Positions 27,086 to 37,154 of a stretch of 64,000 nt of DNA are shown here, in pieces. Source of the DNA: Rheinheimera pleomorphica (GTDB taxonomy: Bacteria > Pseudomonadota > Gammaproteobacteria > Enterobacterales > Alteromonadaceae); NCBI RefSeq assembly GCF_011634895.1, contig NZ_SIRR01000005.1, positions 124,001 through 188,000 of the forward strand, written 5' to 3'. The notes under the pieces are model-generated. The model made no database searches. It was not told the DNA's origin and saw nothing but the letters and a program-made list of their open reading frames with translations. Numbering within the stretch: the stretch's first letter is position 1; every line of letters starts with the position of its first letter. The position numbers were made by a program, and so were the translations under genes.

Positions 27086-27829
27086 ATGGCTGAAGCCCAC
27101 ACGTTGTTTATTGCCGATCTGCACCTCGCTGCAGATCGGCCTGACATCACTGCCGCCTTTTTACGCTTTTTGCGCGACACTGCCGTACAGGCTGAAGCCC
27201 TGTATATACTCGGCGATCTGTTTGAAGTCTGGATAGGTGACGATAACCCAGAGCCTTTACTGGCTGAGGTTGCCGGTGCGTTAAAAGCCGTTAGCGACGC
27301 TGGTGTTGCCTTGTATTTTATTCATGGCAACCGCGATTTTTTTCTGCGACAAGATTATGCCAATCGTTGCGGCATGACCTTGCTGCCGCCATTGCAGGTA
27401 GTTGATTTATATGGCCGCTCTACGCTAATTATGCATGGCGACAGCCTGTGCACACTGGATATTGCCTATCAGAAATTCCGTAAATGGTGGAACCAACCCT
27501 GGTGGCAGTGGCTAATGCTGCATACCCCGCTGTGGTATCGTCAGCACCTGGCGCGTAAAGCCCGTCGCAAAAGTGCCCGCCATAAGCAGCAATATCTGGC
27601 ACAGGCGCAGGGGCAGATCATGGACGTAACACCGGACGAAGTGCCCAAAGTGATGGCTGAAGCCGGCGTGCTGAAACTTATTCACGGCCATACCCACCGC
27701 CCTGCTGTGCATCAGTTACACGTAAATGGCAAAGCTGCCGAGCGCTATGTACTGGGCGACTGGTATACCCAAAGCAGTTATTTAAAAGTGAGTGCCAGCC
27801 AGTGGCAACTGTATTTTGCCGGGTTATAA
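27086..27829 (+). CDS. lpxH: UDP-2,3-diacylglucosamine diphosphatase
   Basis: Fourth step of lipid A synthesis: removes UMP from UDP-2,3-diacylglucosamine at the inner membrane. It has 247 residues (E. coli 240). Calcineurin-like metal ligands are visible: Asp11 and His13 in IADLHLA, Asp44 in LGDLFEVWIGDD, then HGNRDFF, MHGDSLC and HGHTHRP. It directly follows ppiB, as in E. coli. Confidence 0.96.
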   Translation: MAEAHTLFIADLHLAADRPDITAAFLRFLRDTAVQAEALYILGDLFEVWIGDDNPEPLLAEVAGALKAVSDAGVALYFIHGNRDFFLRQDYANRCGMTLLPPLQVVDLYGRSTLIMHGDSLCTLDIAYQKFRKWWNQPWWQWLMLHTPLWYRQHLARKARRKSARHKQQYLAQAQGQIMDVTPDEVPKVMAEAGVLKLIHGHTHRPAVHQLHVNGKAAERYVLGDWYTQSSYLKVSASQWQLYFAGL

Positions 27830-27872
27830 CCACAGCTTCGACACCGGCTGTGCGCATAAAACAACCTTTTTA

Positions 27873-29588
27873 TTAATGCTGTGGTGCTTGACGCAGAATA
27901 GCCGTAATAAACGCTATAGCTTCTGGTGACTGATAAGAGTTGTGCTGTGATGGCACAACTACCTCAGCCTGTGCTGCCTGCAGATGGGCGCTGTGATACG
28001 GCACTACACTATCATGTAAGGTTTTACAGCTGCTGGCACTGCGGCAGCGCAACGGATCATTATTACCAATCACCGAATAGACCGGCACCTGCAGCGGTAG
28101 CTGGCTCAGCTGTTGCACTAATGGGTGCTTTGGCGATAACACATCCACACTGTTGGGGCCAAAGCCACGCATAAAGCCGCGCATAGCAGGCTTAATATCT
28201 TCTTTAGTTAGCGCCAACCACATTTGGTTAAACACGTTTTTCATGGTTTGCGGCAGCGTAATCATGGCTGAGGCTAAACGGCCAATCCAGCCATCGGCAG
28301 TAGCAGCACCACGATGCGGCGTATCAATAAACACCACTGCTTTAACATAGGGTTTGGCAGTAAAGATAAAAATATCTTCTAAGGTGTGCCGGGTGTCGTC
28401 ATCGACCGGCAATTCAGCGGGTGGCCGGTAAAACGTAGTATCCCATAAGGCGTTACCGCTGTTTTGCACATAGGTTTTGCTGATAATGCCGCCCATACTA
28501 TGTCCTACGATTACCATATTATTGGCAGCTACTGCTTGCAGATCCGGCGAAATATGCTGCAACAGCGCATCTGTAAGTTTTCTTAAGCGCATGGCATTAA
28601 AAAACGGCGGCGGACCGGATGGGTAAAACGCATGCCATACCTGATAGCGCGCAGACAACTGAGGATTGGAAAATATCGCCCAGCTTAAGCGGCGCCATAT
28701 TAACGGGCTGGAATTTAAACCGTGGATCATCAGTAGCGGAATTTTATCTTTGCTCAGCGGCTCTATGGCATAGATCCCCAGCTTATCTTCTACTTTGTCA
28801 GCATTAAACAGGCCGGTTGTTTCAAGTTGATCGGCCACCGCCGCTTCTACCAAACACAAATAGGCCGACGCCGGATCGTAGTTCAGCGCATACTGCTGCT
28901 GGCCAAACGGCCACTGTTGCGGCTGTTGCATATAAACGCCGCGTAATGTCAGTACCGGTAATACCGGGTTGCTAAAATCCAACTTGACCGGCATCACCGT
29001 AAGTGGGCGGAAAATGCCCTCCGGTGGAAAATAACGGTCCTGTTCAGCGCCGGTATTTTCACGCTGCCCCACCACAGTAATGCCTAAGCCATTGTCCTGC
29101 TGGCGCGACATAAAAGGGTCATAGACTTGTAGATCAGCGGTCAGAAAAAACTGTTCGAATGCTAGGCCACTTTCATCGCTGTCGACCTGTAGCTTAAGCT
29201 GTAAATTTAGCGGCCTGGTATCCTGCCCGGAGATAGCAGCTCTAACCAACGGCATTAACGCCCTATTGTAGTAGCCTATGGCCTGTTGACGCTGCTCACC
29301 GGTTAGTGGCAGTGCCAGCCAGCGCTCGGCACAGCTTAACTGCAACAGAAACAACTGATACCCCGGCGAACGCTGGGCCGTAAGCTGCAGGCAGTAGTCG
29401 GCCACTGCTTCATCCGCAACCTGATTTAAGCCAATATACTGATAAGCCAAAAAACCATTTACGGCTTCACTGTGCGCCGGTGCGGTATTTTCCCAGTAAA
29501 TGTATTTACCTGAGCTACAGGCCTGGCACAAAACGAGCAGCGTTACCCAGGCCAGGCCTCGCCACATTCTGGCGCTTAGTTGCGACAT
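27873..29588 (-). CDS. Alpha/beta-hydrolase lipoprotein
   Basis: 571 residues with a lipoprotein signal (lipobox CQAC, Cys24). The C-terminal half has an alpha/beta-hydrolase fold: oxyanion segment MIHGLNSSP near 288-295, nucleophile elbow VGHSMGG with Ser364, and a late His in SQHNSYQSP. The first 270 residues have no recognised domain and include many Cys and Gln residues. This is probably a membrane-anchored lipase or esterase, of the PGAP1-like group by motif. The substrate is unknown. It converges on lpxH. Confidence 0.78.
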   Translation of the reverse strand: MSQLSARMWRGLAWVTLLVLCQACSSGKYIYWENTAPAHSEAVNGFLAYQYIGLNQVADEAVADYCLQLTAQRSPGYQLFLLQLSCAERWLALPLTGEQRQQAIGYYNRALMPLVRAAISGQDTRPLNLQLKLQVDSDESGLAFEQFFLTADLQVYDPFMSRQQDNGLGITVVGQRENTGAEQDRYFPPEGIFRPLTVMPVKLDFSNPVLPVLTLRGVYMQQPQQWPFGQQQYALNYDPASAYLCLVEAAVADQLETTGLFNADKVEDKLGIYAIEPLSKDKIPLLMIHGLNSSPLIWRRLSWAIFSNPQLSARYQVWHAFYPSGPPPFFNAMRLRKLTDALLQHISPDLQAVAANNMVIVGHSMGGIISKTYVQNSGNALWDTTFYRPPAELPVDDDTRHTLEDIFIFTAKPYVKAVVFIDTPHRGAATADGWIGRLASAMITLPQTMKNVFNQMWLALTKEDIKPAMRGFMRGFGPNSVDVLSPKHPLVQQLSQLPLQVPVYSVIGNNDPLRCRSASSCKTLHDSVVPYHSAHLQAAQAEVVVPSQHNSYQSPEAIAFITAILRQAPQH

Positions 29589-29704
29589 GTGCTCTCCGGC
29601 TGACTAAAAACCACTTCTATTCAAGGCAACTAACAGCATAGCAGTAAGCCAGTAGCGCGAAAATAATCGCGCCGCGCAAACAGAGGTAGCGGCTGCAGCC
29701 ATAG

Positions 29705-30475
29705 TTAACTTTCGACTGGCGCACCGCTGTGAAATTTAAAATCGCTATCGGCGGTGCTAATCAGCTCAGCCTCAACAGCAGCAAAAAAAGCGATACGTTC
29801 ACTCAAATCCTCTGCCGCTATGTCACGGGCTAAGCTTAGATAATCCTGATAATGCCGGGCTTCTGAGCGTAGCAATGACAAATAAAAACTGCCGATACGC
29901 GGCTCTAACAATGGTGCCAGTTTGGCAAAGCGCTCACAGGAGCGGGCTTCAATAAAAGCGCCGCAAATCAGTTTATCTACCATCGCTGCCGGCTCGAAAG
30001 TACGCACATGACGCAGCAAGCCTTTAGCATAGCGGCTGGAGCTGATTTTTTGGTATTCAATATCACAGGCCGCCATCATCTCCAGCACCTGATAAAAATG
30101 ATGCAGCTCTTCTTTGATCAGCAGCACCATTTTGTCTATCAGATCCTGAGCATATTTGCTGTTAGCCTTGGGAAGCATCGACTTTTTCAGGCTCAGACCT
30201 GCCAGTGCCCGCCAATCGCCCTGCTCACGGTAGGTAAAGTCTTCGTATGGCTTAAGCCACTGCAATAAGGCTTCACCACTTTGTTCATCTACCGCATAAC
30301 GACGGATCAGATACATGGCACTCTGGGCAGCTTTTAATTCGCAAATCAGATGATCAAGTAGCAGTACCGGTAAGCTTTCGGCGCGGGCGGCGCGGTTTAG
30401 CCAGCTGTCGGGGGTTTCACAGGCTAAAAACTGTTGTACTGGCTGTAATAACTGACTGATTTCTGCGTTTAACAT
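29705..30475 (-). CDS. miaE: tRNA-(ms2io6A37) monooxygenase MiaE
   Basis: Oxygen-dependent diiron enzyme that hydroxylates the isopentenyl group of 2-methylthio-isopentenyl-adenosine at tRNA position 37. It has 256 residues from the ATG at 30475 (MLNAEISQLLQP). Ferritin-like iron ligands are visible in the repeated helices: DHLICELKAAQ, KEELHHFYQV, ARSCERF and EARHYQDY. The chosen start fits the family; the upstream in-frame Met would lie in the divergent promoter region. Confidence 0.9.
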   Translation of the reverse strand: MLNAEISQLLQPVQQFLACETPDSWLNRAARAESLPVLLLDHLICELKAAQSAMYLIRRYAVDEQSGEALLQWLKPYEDFTYREQGDWRALAGLSLKKSMLPKANSKYAQDLIDKMVLLIKEELHHFYQVLEMMAACDIEYQKISSSRYAKGLLRHVRTFEPAAMVDKLICGAFIEARSCERFAKLAPLLEPRIGSFYLSLLRSEARHYQDYLSLARDIAAEDLSERIAFFAAVEAELISTADSDFKFHSGAPVES

Positions 30476-30570
30476 GCTATGGCTTTGTTGTACTAAAGTG
30501 CGGCGAATTATACCGGAAGCCGCTGGCGGAACCAAACACCGTTACCATGTTCAAATTTTATTCAGATAGC

Positions 30571-30599
30571 TTGACGAAGCGCATTATATTGGCCATAAC
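30571..30599 (+). promoter_or_regulatory. Sigma-70 promoter candidate of the Yip1-like gene
   Basis: TTGACG followed after 17 bases by CATAAC, about 60 bases before the start at 30661. Confidence 0.45.
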
Positions 30600-30660
30600 T
30601 GATATAACGGTTATGACAGCATAACCCGGTAGTTCAGACGTAGTGACAAGGATAATAATT

Positions 30661-31260
30661 ATGATATTGAATCACTTATGGGGACTGTATGCACATCCGA
30701 AAGAAGAATGGCATACCATAGATGCAAGACATGAAAGTTTCAGATACAGCCTGATCCATATATTACTGGTGGCGTTAATCCCGTCAGTATGCGCTTACTA
30801 TTCTGCGGTGCATTTAGGCTGGAGTATCGGCGTTGGCGATCGCATTATGCTGACGCATGACAGCGCATTAATGCTGTCTATCGCTATGTATATTGCATTA
30901 ATTGCCGGGGTCTTCGCCCTGGCATTACTGGCGCACTGGATGGCGCACACCTTCGGTGCTGAACCCACCTATACCCAAACACTGGAATTGGCAGCTTATA
31001 CCTCTACGCCGCTGTTTATGGTGGGCTTTGCCGGGTTGTATCCTGAGCTGTGGGTGGTAATGACTGTGGGTTTAATTGGCCTGACCTACTCGGTGTACTT
31101 GTTATATGTCGGAGTGCCAATACTGATGCACATACCTGAAGAGCGCGGCTTTATATACGCCAGCTCCGTGGTAACCTGCGGCCTGGTATTGCTGGTGTGT
31201 ATCTTAACAGCCACCGCAATATTATGGAGTTCGGGCTTCGGCCCCACCTTTACTCATTAG
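30661..31260 (+). CDS. Yip1 domain membrane protein
   Basis: 199 residues with about five membrane helices (near 31-50, 68-92, 110-127, 131-155 and 168-193). The N-terminal NHLWGLYAHPKEEWHTI is the typical opening of the bacterial Yip1/DUF1282 family. The start at 30661 is set by AAGGATAATAATT; a GTG six codons earlier overlaps that ribosome site. Function unknown in bacteria. It stands alone between miaE and purF. Confidence 0.82.
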   Translation: MILNHLWGLYAHPKEEWHTIDARHESFRYSLIHILLVALIPSVCAYYSAVHLGWSIGVGDRIMLTHDSALMLSIAMYIALIAGVFALALLAHWMAHTFGAEPTYTQTLELAAYTSTPLFMVGFAGLYPELWVVMTVGLIGLTYSVYLLYVGVPILMHIPEERGFIYASSVVTCGLVLLVCILTATAILWSSGFGPTFTH

Positions 31261-31274
31261 CAGAGGGCACCATG

Positions 31275-31304
31275 AAAAAAGGGAGCGCCATGCTCCCTTT
31301 TTTA
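31275..31304. terminator. Bidirectional terminator Yip1-like gene/purF
   Basis: AAAAAAGGGAGC/GCTCCCTTTTTT around GCCAT, between two converging genes. Confidence 0.9.
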
Positions 31305-31322
31305 TGTCTCACTGCTTGTGGC

Positions 31323-32834
31323 TTAACCTTCGTTATAGGTTTCCAGATTAGTTGCCATAGCAGCACCTGATTTAGCCTTAGCATCGTCACTGCGCATTTG
31401 ATCCAACCGGTTCAGGTATTCCTGATCAATATCGTTGGTCACATAGTTGCCATCAAATACTGAGGTTTCAAAACGTTTGATTTCCGGATTTTCCAGCCGC
31501 ACCGCTTCAATCAAATCAGGTAAGGACTGGAAAATTAAGCCATCAGCGCCGATGGTATCGCAAATGCTATCAACATCATGGCCATGTGCAATCAGCTCAT
31601 TGGCAGAAGGCATATCGATACCATAGACGTTAGGGAAACGAATTTCCGGTGCAGCCGAGGCAAAGTAGACTTTCTTCGCCCCTGCTTCACGGGCCATATC
31701 AATAATTTGCTGTGAGGTGGTACCACGCACTATAGAGTCATCTACCAGCAACACATTTTTATCTTTAAACTCTTGCTTAATGGCGTTGAGCTTACGTTTA
31801 ACCGACTTTTTCCGTGCTTCCTGGCCCGGCATAATAAAGGTGCGGCCAATATAGCGGTTTTTTACATAGCCCTGACGGTAAGGTAAACCTAATACAGTGG
31901 CAATTTGCAGCGCCGCATCGTTACTGGTCTCCGGAATGGGGATCACCACGTCGATATCCAGATGTGCCCACTCACGCTTAATTTTTTGCCCCAGCATAGT
32001 GCCCATCGCAACCCTTGAGGCATATACCGAAATATTATCGATAGTTGAATCTGGCCGGGCAAAATAAACATATTCAAAAATACACGGCGTGTAGCTTGGG
32101 TTCTCTGCGCATTGGAAGCTGTGTAATTCTCCCTGCTCAGTAATATACACCGCCTCACCTGGCGACACATCGCGCAGCACGGTAAAACCGTCAGCGTCCA
32201 GTGCCACACTTTCGGAGGCAACCATATATTCAGTACCCAGCGCCGTTTCACGTTTGCCCATGACCAGCGGCCTGATGCCATTGGGATCGCGAAACGCCAG
32301 TAAACCATGGCCAATAATCAGCGCAACAACCGCATAGCCGCCTTTTACCTTGCGATGCACATTGGCCACGGCACGAAAAATATGCTCGGCCTGCAGCTCC
32401 ATCACGCCGGTGTTGTGCAGCTCATGCGCCAATACGTTTAACAACACTTCCGAGTCAGAGGTGGTATTAACATGACGACGGGCGACGCGGAAGATTTCCT
32501 CTTTCAGCGTATGCGAGTTAGTTAGATTACCGTTATGCGCCAGCGCAATACCAAAGGGGCTGTTGACGTAAAACGGCTGCGCTTCAGCTGTACTGGATGA
32601 GCCGGCGGTAGGATAACGCACATGACCAATACCAATATTGCCAGCCAGACGTTGCATGTGTCTGGCTTCAAAAACGTCTTTTACCAGGCCGTTTGCTTTG
32701 CGCAGACGCAGCGTATTGTTATCAACGGTAACAATACCGGCCGCATCCTGACCTCGATGCTGCAGCACTGTTAAACCATCATACAGTGCCTGATTAACCG
32801 GATATTTCCCAACAATTCCAACAATACCACACAT
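31323..32834 (-). CDS. purF: Amidophosphoribosyltransferase
   Basis: First committed step of purine synthesis: makes phosphoribosylamine from PRPP and glutamine. It has 503 residues (E. coli 505). The mature N-terminal nucleophile is Cys2 (MCGIVGIVG), without a propeptide. The phosphoribosyltransferase domain has the PRPP loop [16 protein letters not shown]. It follows cvpA by 21 bases, the classic cvpA-purF pair. Confidence 0.97.
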   Translation of the reverse strand: MCGIVGIVGKYPVNQALYDGLTVLQHRGQDAAGIVTVDNNTLRLRKANGLVKDVFEARHMQRLAGNIGIGHVRYPTAGSSSTAEAQPFYVNSPFGIALAHNGNLTNSHTLKEEIFRVARRHVNTTSDSEVLLNVLAHELHNTGVMELQAEHIFRAVANVHRKVKGGYAVVALIIGHGLLAFRDPNGIRPLVMGKRETALGTEYMVASESVALDADGFTVLRDVSPGEAVYITEQGELHSFQCAENPSYTPCIFEYVYFARPDSTIDNISVYASRVAMGTMLGQKIKREWAHLDIDVVIPIPETSNDAALQIATVLGLPYRQGYVKNRYIGRTFIMPGQEARKKSVKRKLNAIKQEFKDKNVLLVDDSIVRGTTSQQIIDMAREAGAKKVYFASAAPEIRFPNVYGIDMPSANELIAHGHDVDSICDTIGADGLIFQSLPDLIEAVRLENPEIKRFETSVFDGNYVTNDIDQEYLNRLDQMRSDDAKAKSGAAMATNLETYNEG

Positions 32835-32855
32835 GGATTTTCTTCCTCGCCAGTG

Positions 32856-33344
32856 TTAAGGCTTTTGCATAAAACTGGAATGGCTCTGCAAATAATCGAA
32901 GAACCATTCAATGATAAAACCAAATTCGGGGATCAGGGTTGAACTCTGCCACCAGACAGCACTTGCCGCCGGGGTAAACGCATCCATAAAAAATAACATG
33001 GCACTGACTACCAGCACGCCACGAAGCGCACCGAAGACTAAGCCCAACAAACGGTCTGTACCGGAGAGGCCGGTTGATTGCACCAGCTTGCCAATCACAA
33101 AATTAATCAGGGCGCCGAGGATAAGGCTGCAAATAAACAGAATAGCGATAGCAGACGCATTACGCAGGGTTTCGTCCTGCATGGAACTGAATAGGCTGGC
33201 AAGATGAGGATAATATTGGCTGGCAATAAAAAACGCCAGGATCCAAACCGCAAGAGAGATAGCTTCTTTGACAAAGCCGCGTACCAGGCTTATCACTGCC
33301 GATAACGCTATAATTGCCAGGATGGCAAAATCAACCCAAACCAT
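32856..33344 (-). CDS. cvpA: Colicin V production protein CvpA
   Basis: Inner-membrane protein of 162 residues with four hydrophobic helices (about 3-24, 29-46, 64-88, 101-121). The family opening [22 protein letters not shown] is visible in part. Needed for colicin V export and linked to envelope and stress tolerance in enterics; the mechanism is not settled. It lies between dedD and purF, the conserved order. Confidence 0.93.
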   Translation of the reverse strand: MVWVDFAILAIIALSAVISLVRGFVKEAISLAVWILAFFIASQYYPHLASLFSSMQDETLRNASAIAILFICSLILGALINFVIGKLVQSTGLSGTDRLLGLVFGALRGVLVVSAMLFFMDAFTPAASAVWWQSSTLIPEFGFIIEWFFDYLQSHSSFMQKP

Positions 33345-33403
33345 GTGCTACCAAAGGTTGCTTGATGACGGCGCGCATTCTATCAAACTGGGCGGCTGCT
33401 TGG

Positions 33404-34003
33404 CTAATTATTTTCAGTTGGCTGATAGCTCATCACCGCTAACCGCTCAATGCCGGTAAGTTGCTCTAGCCGCGGCAGCTGCTGCTCCAGCCGTTGCTTA
33501 CGCAGCTCTGGCCCTACCAATACACTGGTCAATTTCAGCCCCTGACTATTGGTAATTTGCCGGGTAAAGGTAACAAACCCCTCCTGACGTAACTTTGCCT
33601 CCAGCGCGGAGGCGTTTTGCGCTTTACTGAAGCTGCCAACCCGAACTACCCAGCCGGCTTGTGCCAGTGCCGGGTTGCTCAACGCTTTATTGGCAGTATC
33701 AGCTTGAACCGGCGCGGTGACCTGAGCATAGTTTTGCGCTGGCAGTTGCTCCGTCGTTACAGCTTGATCCAGCGCCTGTTCATTGCCTGGCTGGTCGGCA
33801 ACTTCTGCCTGTAGCTGCTCAAACTGCTGTGGGTCAAGTACCTGTTGCTGCTGCACACCTTTAAACTCAGGCCGGTTAGGGATCACTTTAAAATCATCTT
33901 TTACAATTTGTTTTTCGCCATCCAGTAAATCTGGCAAAAAGATAATACCTGCCATCACCAAAATAGCACTACCCAGTAAACGATGCTTAAATGCCGGTGT
34001 CAC
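33404..34003 (-). CDS. dedD: DedD-like SPOR domain protein
   Basis: Division-associated membrane protein, 199 residues. It has a short cytoplasmic start, one helix at about 9-25 (LLGSAILVMAGIIFLPDLL), a Gln-rich periplasmic linker, and a C-terminal SPOR domain (about 116-193; WVVRVGSFSKAQNASALEAK) that binds denuded glycan at the septum. The start is GTG at 34003, overlapping the folC stop as GTGA. Confidence 0.9.
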   Translation of the reverse strand: MTPAFKHRLLGSAILVMAGIIFLPDLLDGEKQIVKDDFKVIPNRPEFKGVQQQQVLDPQQFEQLQAEVADQPGNEQALDQAVTTEQLPAQNYAQVTAPVQADTANKALSNPALAQAGWVVRVGSFSKAQNASALEAKLRQEGFVTFTRQITNSQGLKLTSVLVGPELRKQRLEQQLPRLEQLTGIERLAVMSYQPTENN

Positions 34004-35277
34004 TTTGCCTCCTGTTGCCCTGCCAAGACGGCGGACACAGTGAAAAAAGAACCAAATACAACCAATAACTCGTCCGCCTTCAGGGCTGTACTGATACGCT
34101 GGTAAGCTTGCTGCACGTCGTCGTGTAGCTGCAGCGCTGTACCAACGCCGTTGAGATTTTCAGCCAATTGCTGCGCCGATGCGCCACGCGGCCCAGCCAG
34201 AGACACAAGATGCCATTGATCAAACAATGGCGTCAAGGGTAACAGAGTTTGCTGAATATCCTTATCTTTTAGCATCCCGACTAAGGCCACTACGCGCCGA
34301 TAACGGGGTTTTAAGGGGGTTAAGCAACGCGCCAGATAGGCTGCTGACTGCGGGTTATGCGCCACATCAACAATCACGGCGGGTTGTTGCTGCAACCACT
34401 GCATGCGCCCGGCCAATGTCAGCGTTGACAACACACTGCACAGTTGTGCCGCGGTCGGTAAAGCGTCTAACTGCTCCAATACAGCAAGAGCACAAGCTGC
34501 GTTTTGCACCGGCATGGCCGGTACCGGCAAGTCATTATAACTGGCGGTTTGCCCCTGCCACTGCCAGCTATGCGCTTGCTCGGTGTACTGGTATTGCTGA
34601 CACACCTGCACCTTAATGCAACCAAGTTTTTGCGCCTGCTGCAACATCGACTGCGGGGGCGCCAGTTCGCCTATCACGGCCGGTTTGCCGGCGCGAAAAA
34701 TACCGGCTTTCTCAAAACCAATACTTTCTTTGTCGTTGCCCAACCAGTCCTGATGGTCTAAATCTACCGTGGTTATTACACTGACAGCGGGTGACACTAT
34801 ATTAGTGGCATCAAGCCGGCCGCCAAGACCAACTTCTATCAGGCAATAGTCAACCTGTTGCTGCTGTAAGATACGAAAAGCCACTAAAGTGGTAAATTCA
34901 AAGTAGGTCAGCTCGGTATCGCCGCGCAGCTGTTCAATAAACGCAAAGGCGTCAAGCCAATCTGCATCGGCAACATCAACACCATTGAGGCGCAAACGCT
35001 CATTAAAGGCCAGCAGGTGCGGTGAACTGTATACGCCAACACTGTGACCCTGCACCAGCAACAATTGTTCTAATGCCCGCGCAGTGGTGCCTTTACCATT
35101 GGTACCACCAATCAGTACCGTTTTACCGGGCAGATGCTGCAAATCAGCGCGGGCTGCAACGTTCAGCACACGCTCAAGACCGAGTTCAATCTGATGGACA
35201 GGATGGCTTTGCTCAATATAACGCAGCCAATCGGCCAGGCTGTGGCACGATTGGCTGGCAGGCAGAGAAGTTGACAT
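34000..35277 (-). CDS. folC: Folylpolyglutamate/dihydrofolate synthase
   Basis: Adds glutamates to folates and makes dihydrofolate from dihydropteroate. It has 425 residues (E. coli 422). The Mur-ligase-like ATP loop is IGGTNGKGTTARALE around 57-71, with SSPHLLAFNERL and ITTVDLDHQDWLG as further signatures. It starts seven bases after accD and overlaps dedD, all in the truA-accD-folC-dedD-cvpA-purF order. Confidence 0.95.
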   Translation of the reverse strand: MSTSLPASQSCHSLADWLRYIEQSHPVHQIELGLERVLNVAARADLQHLPGKTVLIGGTNGKGTTARALEQLLLVQGHSVGVYSSPHLLAFNERLRLNGVDVADADWLDAFAFIEQLRGDTELTYFEFTTLVAFRILQQQQVDYCLIEVGLGGRLDATNIVSPAVSVITTVDLDHQDWLGNDKESIGFEKAGIFRAGKPAVIGELAPPQSMLQQAQKLGCIKVQVCQQYQYTEQAHSWQWQGQTASYNDLPVPAMPVQNAACALAVLEQLDALPTAAQLCSVLSTLTLAGRMQWLQQQPAVIVDVAHNPQSAAYLARCLTPLKPRYRRVVALVGMLKDKDIQQTLLPLTPLFDQWHLVSLAGPRGASAQQLAENLNGVGTALQLHDDVQQAYQRISTALKADELLVVFGSFFTVSAVLAGQQEAK

Positions 35278-35284
35278 GAAACCC

Positions 35285-36160
35285 TTAAGCGGCGTCGTGC
35301 TCCGACACCGGAGCAGGCAGCTGCATAAACTTAGCGACTAATCGCGCAATTGTATCGCGCATTTTGCGCCGGTCAACAATCATATCGATAGCGCCATGCT
35401 CTAATAAGAATTCACTGCGCTGGAAACCTTCAGGCAATTTCTCCCGCACGGTTTGTTCAATAACCCGCGGGCCGGCAAAACCGATCAGCGCCTTGGGCTC
35501 ACCAATATTGACATCGCCTAACATCGCTAAGCTTGCCGACACGCCGCCCATGGTCGGATCGGTTAATACCGAAATATACGGCAGCCCCGCTTCGCTCATT
35601 TTGGCCAGGGCCGCACTGGTTTTGGCCATTTGCATCAATGAAAACAGCGCTTCCTGCATGCGGGCACCGCCGCTGGCAGAGAAACAGACAAAAGGCACTT
35701 TGTGTTTTAACGCATGCTCGACACCTGCGACAAATTTAGCCCCGACGACCGAGGCCATAGAGCCGCCCATAAAGTCAAACTCAAAGGCTGCCGCAACAAT
35801 CGGCATGCCTTTTAAGCTGCCGTGCATCACTACCATGGCATCTTTTTCGTTAGTGTCTTTTTGCGCAGCACTGATGCGGTCTTTGTAGCGCTTACTGTCT
35901 TTAAATTTCAGTAAATCCTGTGGCTCCAGCTCAGCTGCCAGCTCTTTGGTTGAATTGGTGTCCAAAAAGTTGGTCAGACGGGCGCGGGCCGATACCCGCA
36001 TATGATGATCACATTTAGGGCAGACGCCCAGATTGCGATCCAAATCAGCTTTATATAGCACCGCTTCGCACGAGGTGCACTTAGTCCAGACACCTTCCGG
36101 GATATTTCGACGCGCGGAAGAAGAGGATGTTCTGGGCAGGATCTTTTCTAGCCAACTCAT
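35285..36160 (-). CDS. accD: Acetyl-CoA carboxylase carboxyltransferase subunit beta
   Basis: Beta subunit of the carboxyltransferase that makes malonyl-CoA for fatty acids. It has 291 residues. The N-terminal zinc finger is intact (Cys28, Cys31, Cys47, Cys50). The acyl-CoA-binding region includes [20 protein letters not shown] and [11 protein letters not shown]. It lies between truA and folC. Confidence 0.97.
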   Translation of the reverse strand: MSWLEKILPRTSSSSARRNIPEGVWTKCTSCEAVLYKADLDRNLGVCPKCDHHMRVSARARLTNFLDTNSTKELAAELEPQDLLKFKDSKRYKDRISAAQKDTNEKDAMVVMHGSLKGMPIVAAAFEFDFMGGSMASVVGAKFVAGVEHALKHKVPFVCFSASGGARMQEALFSLMQMAKTSAALAKMSEAGLPYISVLTDPTMGGVSASLAMLGDVNIGEPKALIGFAGPRVIEQTVREKLPEGFQRSEFLLEHGAIDMIVDRRKMRDTIARLVAKFMQLPAPVSEHDAA

Positions 36161-36213
36161 AAATTTGTCCTATAGCTAACACCACAGCGCAGTTGCTATG
36201 GCGTAAAAACGTT

Positions 36214-36244
36214 AAAAAACGCCGAAATTCAGTAAACCGGCGCT
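36214..36244 (-). terminator. Terminator downstream of truA
   Basis: On the minus strand, seven-pair stem AGCGCCG/CGGCGTT with one G-U pair and a 12-base loop, then a run of Ts. It lies 57 bases after the truA stop, separating it from accD. Confidence 0.55.
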
Positions 36245-36300
36245 ATTAAAGCATAAAACCTACAGCGCCGAATACAGAAAACTGGTCTTAGTAGTGCCGC

Positions 36301-37086
36301 TTAGTCTGGCAAAAATAACGGCCCTACGGCAAGTTTGGGCAAGGAAAAATGCGCCGGATAATCAACATCCACCAGATACAAGCCACCCGGCTTGGCCGTC
36401 GCTGCAGCCAGGTTACGATTTTTTGCCGCCAACAGGTCGCCAATCCACTGTGGCGGGCGGTTTTGCATGCCTACTTCTAACAGGCTGCCGGTAATATTGC
36501 GCACCATATGATGTAAAAATGCATTCGCTTTAATATCCAACACAATGTAGTCGCCGCGCCGCTCAATGGTTAAATGCTGTACATTGCGAAAGGGTGTTTT
36601 CGATTGGCACTGTACGGCACGGAATGAACTAAAGTCCTGCTCACCCAGCAACAGCGGAGCCGCTTGCTGCATCAGTGAAATATCCAACTTTTGGTGATAG
36701 TGGCTCAGACCGGAGCGTAAAATCGCCGGCCGGTATTTGTGGTTATAAATAATATAGCGATAGCGCCTGGCCGTGGCACTGAAACGGGCATGAAAGTCAT
36801 CCGGCACCGGCTGTGCCCAGCGCACGGCTATGGCATCGGGCAATTGCGCATTCGTGCCCATCACCCAGGCTTTGCTGTCACGTACTGCCGACGTATCAAA
36901 ATGCACCACCTGGCCGGTCGCGTGCACGCCAGCATCAGTGCGGCCGGCGCAAAACAGCTCTATTGGCTGGTTCGCCACTTTACTCAGCGCCGTCTCCAGC
37001 TCTTGTTGTACGCTATTCACTTCACGCTGTCGCTGCCAGCCGTAAAATGCTGAACCGTCGTATTCAATCCCCAGTGCAATGCGCAT
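36301..37086 (-). CDS. truA: tRNA pseudouridine(38-40) synthase
   Basis: Makes pseudouridine at positions 38-40 of the anticodon arm. It has 261 residues from the ATG at 37086 ([11 protein letters not shown]), which has AGGGGG upstream; a longer frame adds 13 residues without family support. The catalytic Asp51 lies in [11 protein letters not shown]. Conserved RYRYIIYN and [12 protein letters not shown] are present. Confidence 0.95.
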   Translation of the reverse strand: MRIALGIEYDGSAFYGWQRQREVNSVQQELETALSKVANQPIELFCAGRTDAGVHATGQVVHFDTSAVRDSKAWVMGTNAQLPDAIAVRWAQPVPDDFHARFSATARRYRYIIYNHKYRPAILRSGLSHYHQKLDISLMQQAAPLLLGEQDFSSFRAVQCQSKTPFRNVQHLTIERRGDYIVLDIKANAFLHHMVRNITGSLLEVGMQNRPPQWIGDLLAAKNRNLAAATAKPGGLYLVDVDYPAHFSLPKLAVGPLFLPD

Positions 37087-37154
37087 GCCGCCCCCTTTTA
37101 CTAAACGGCGGCGATTATAACGCAAGCCAGTGCTTAGTACAGCGCTGTTACCGC

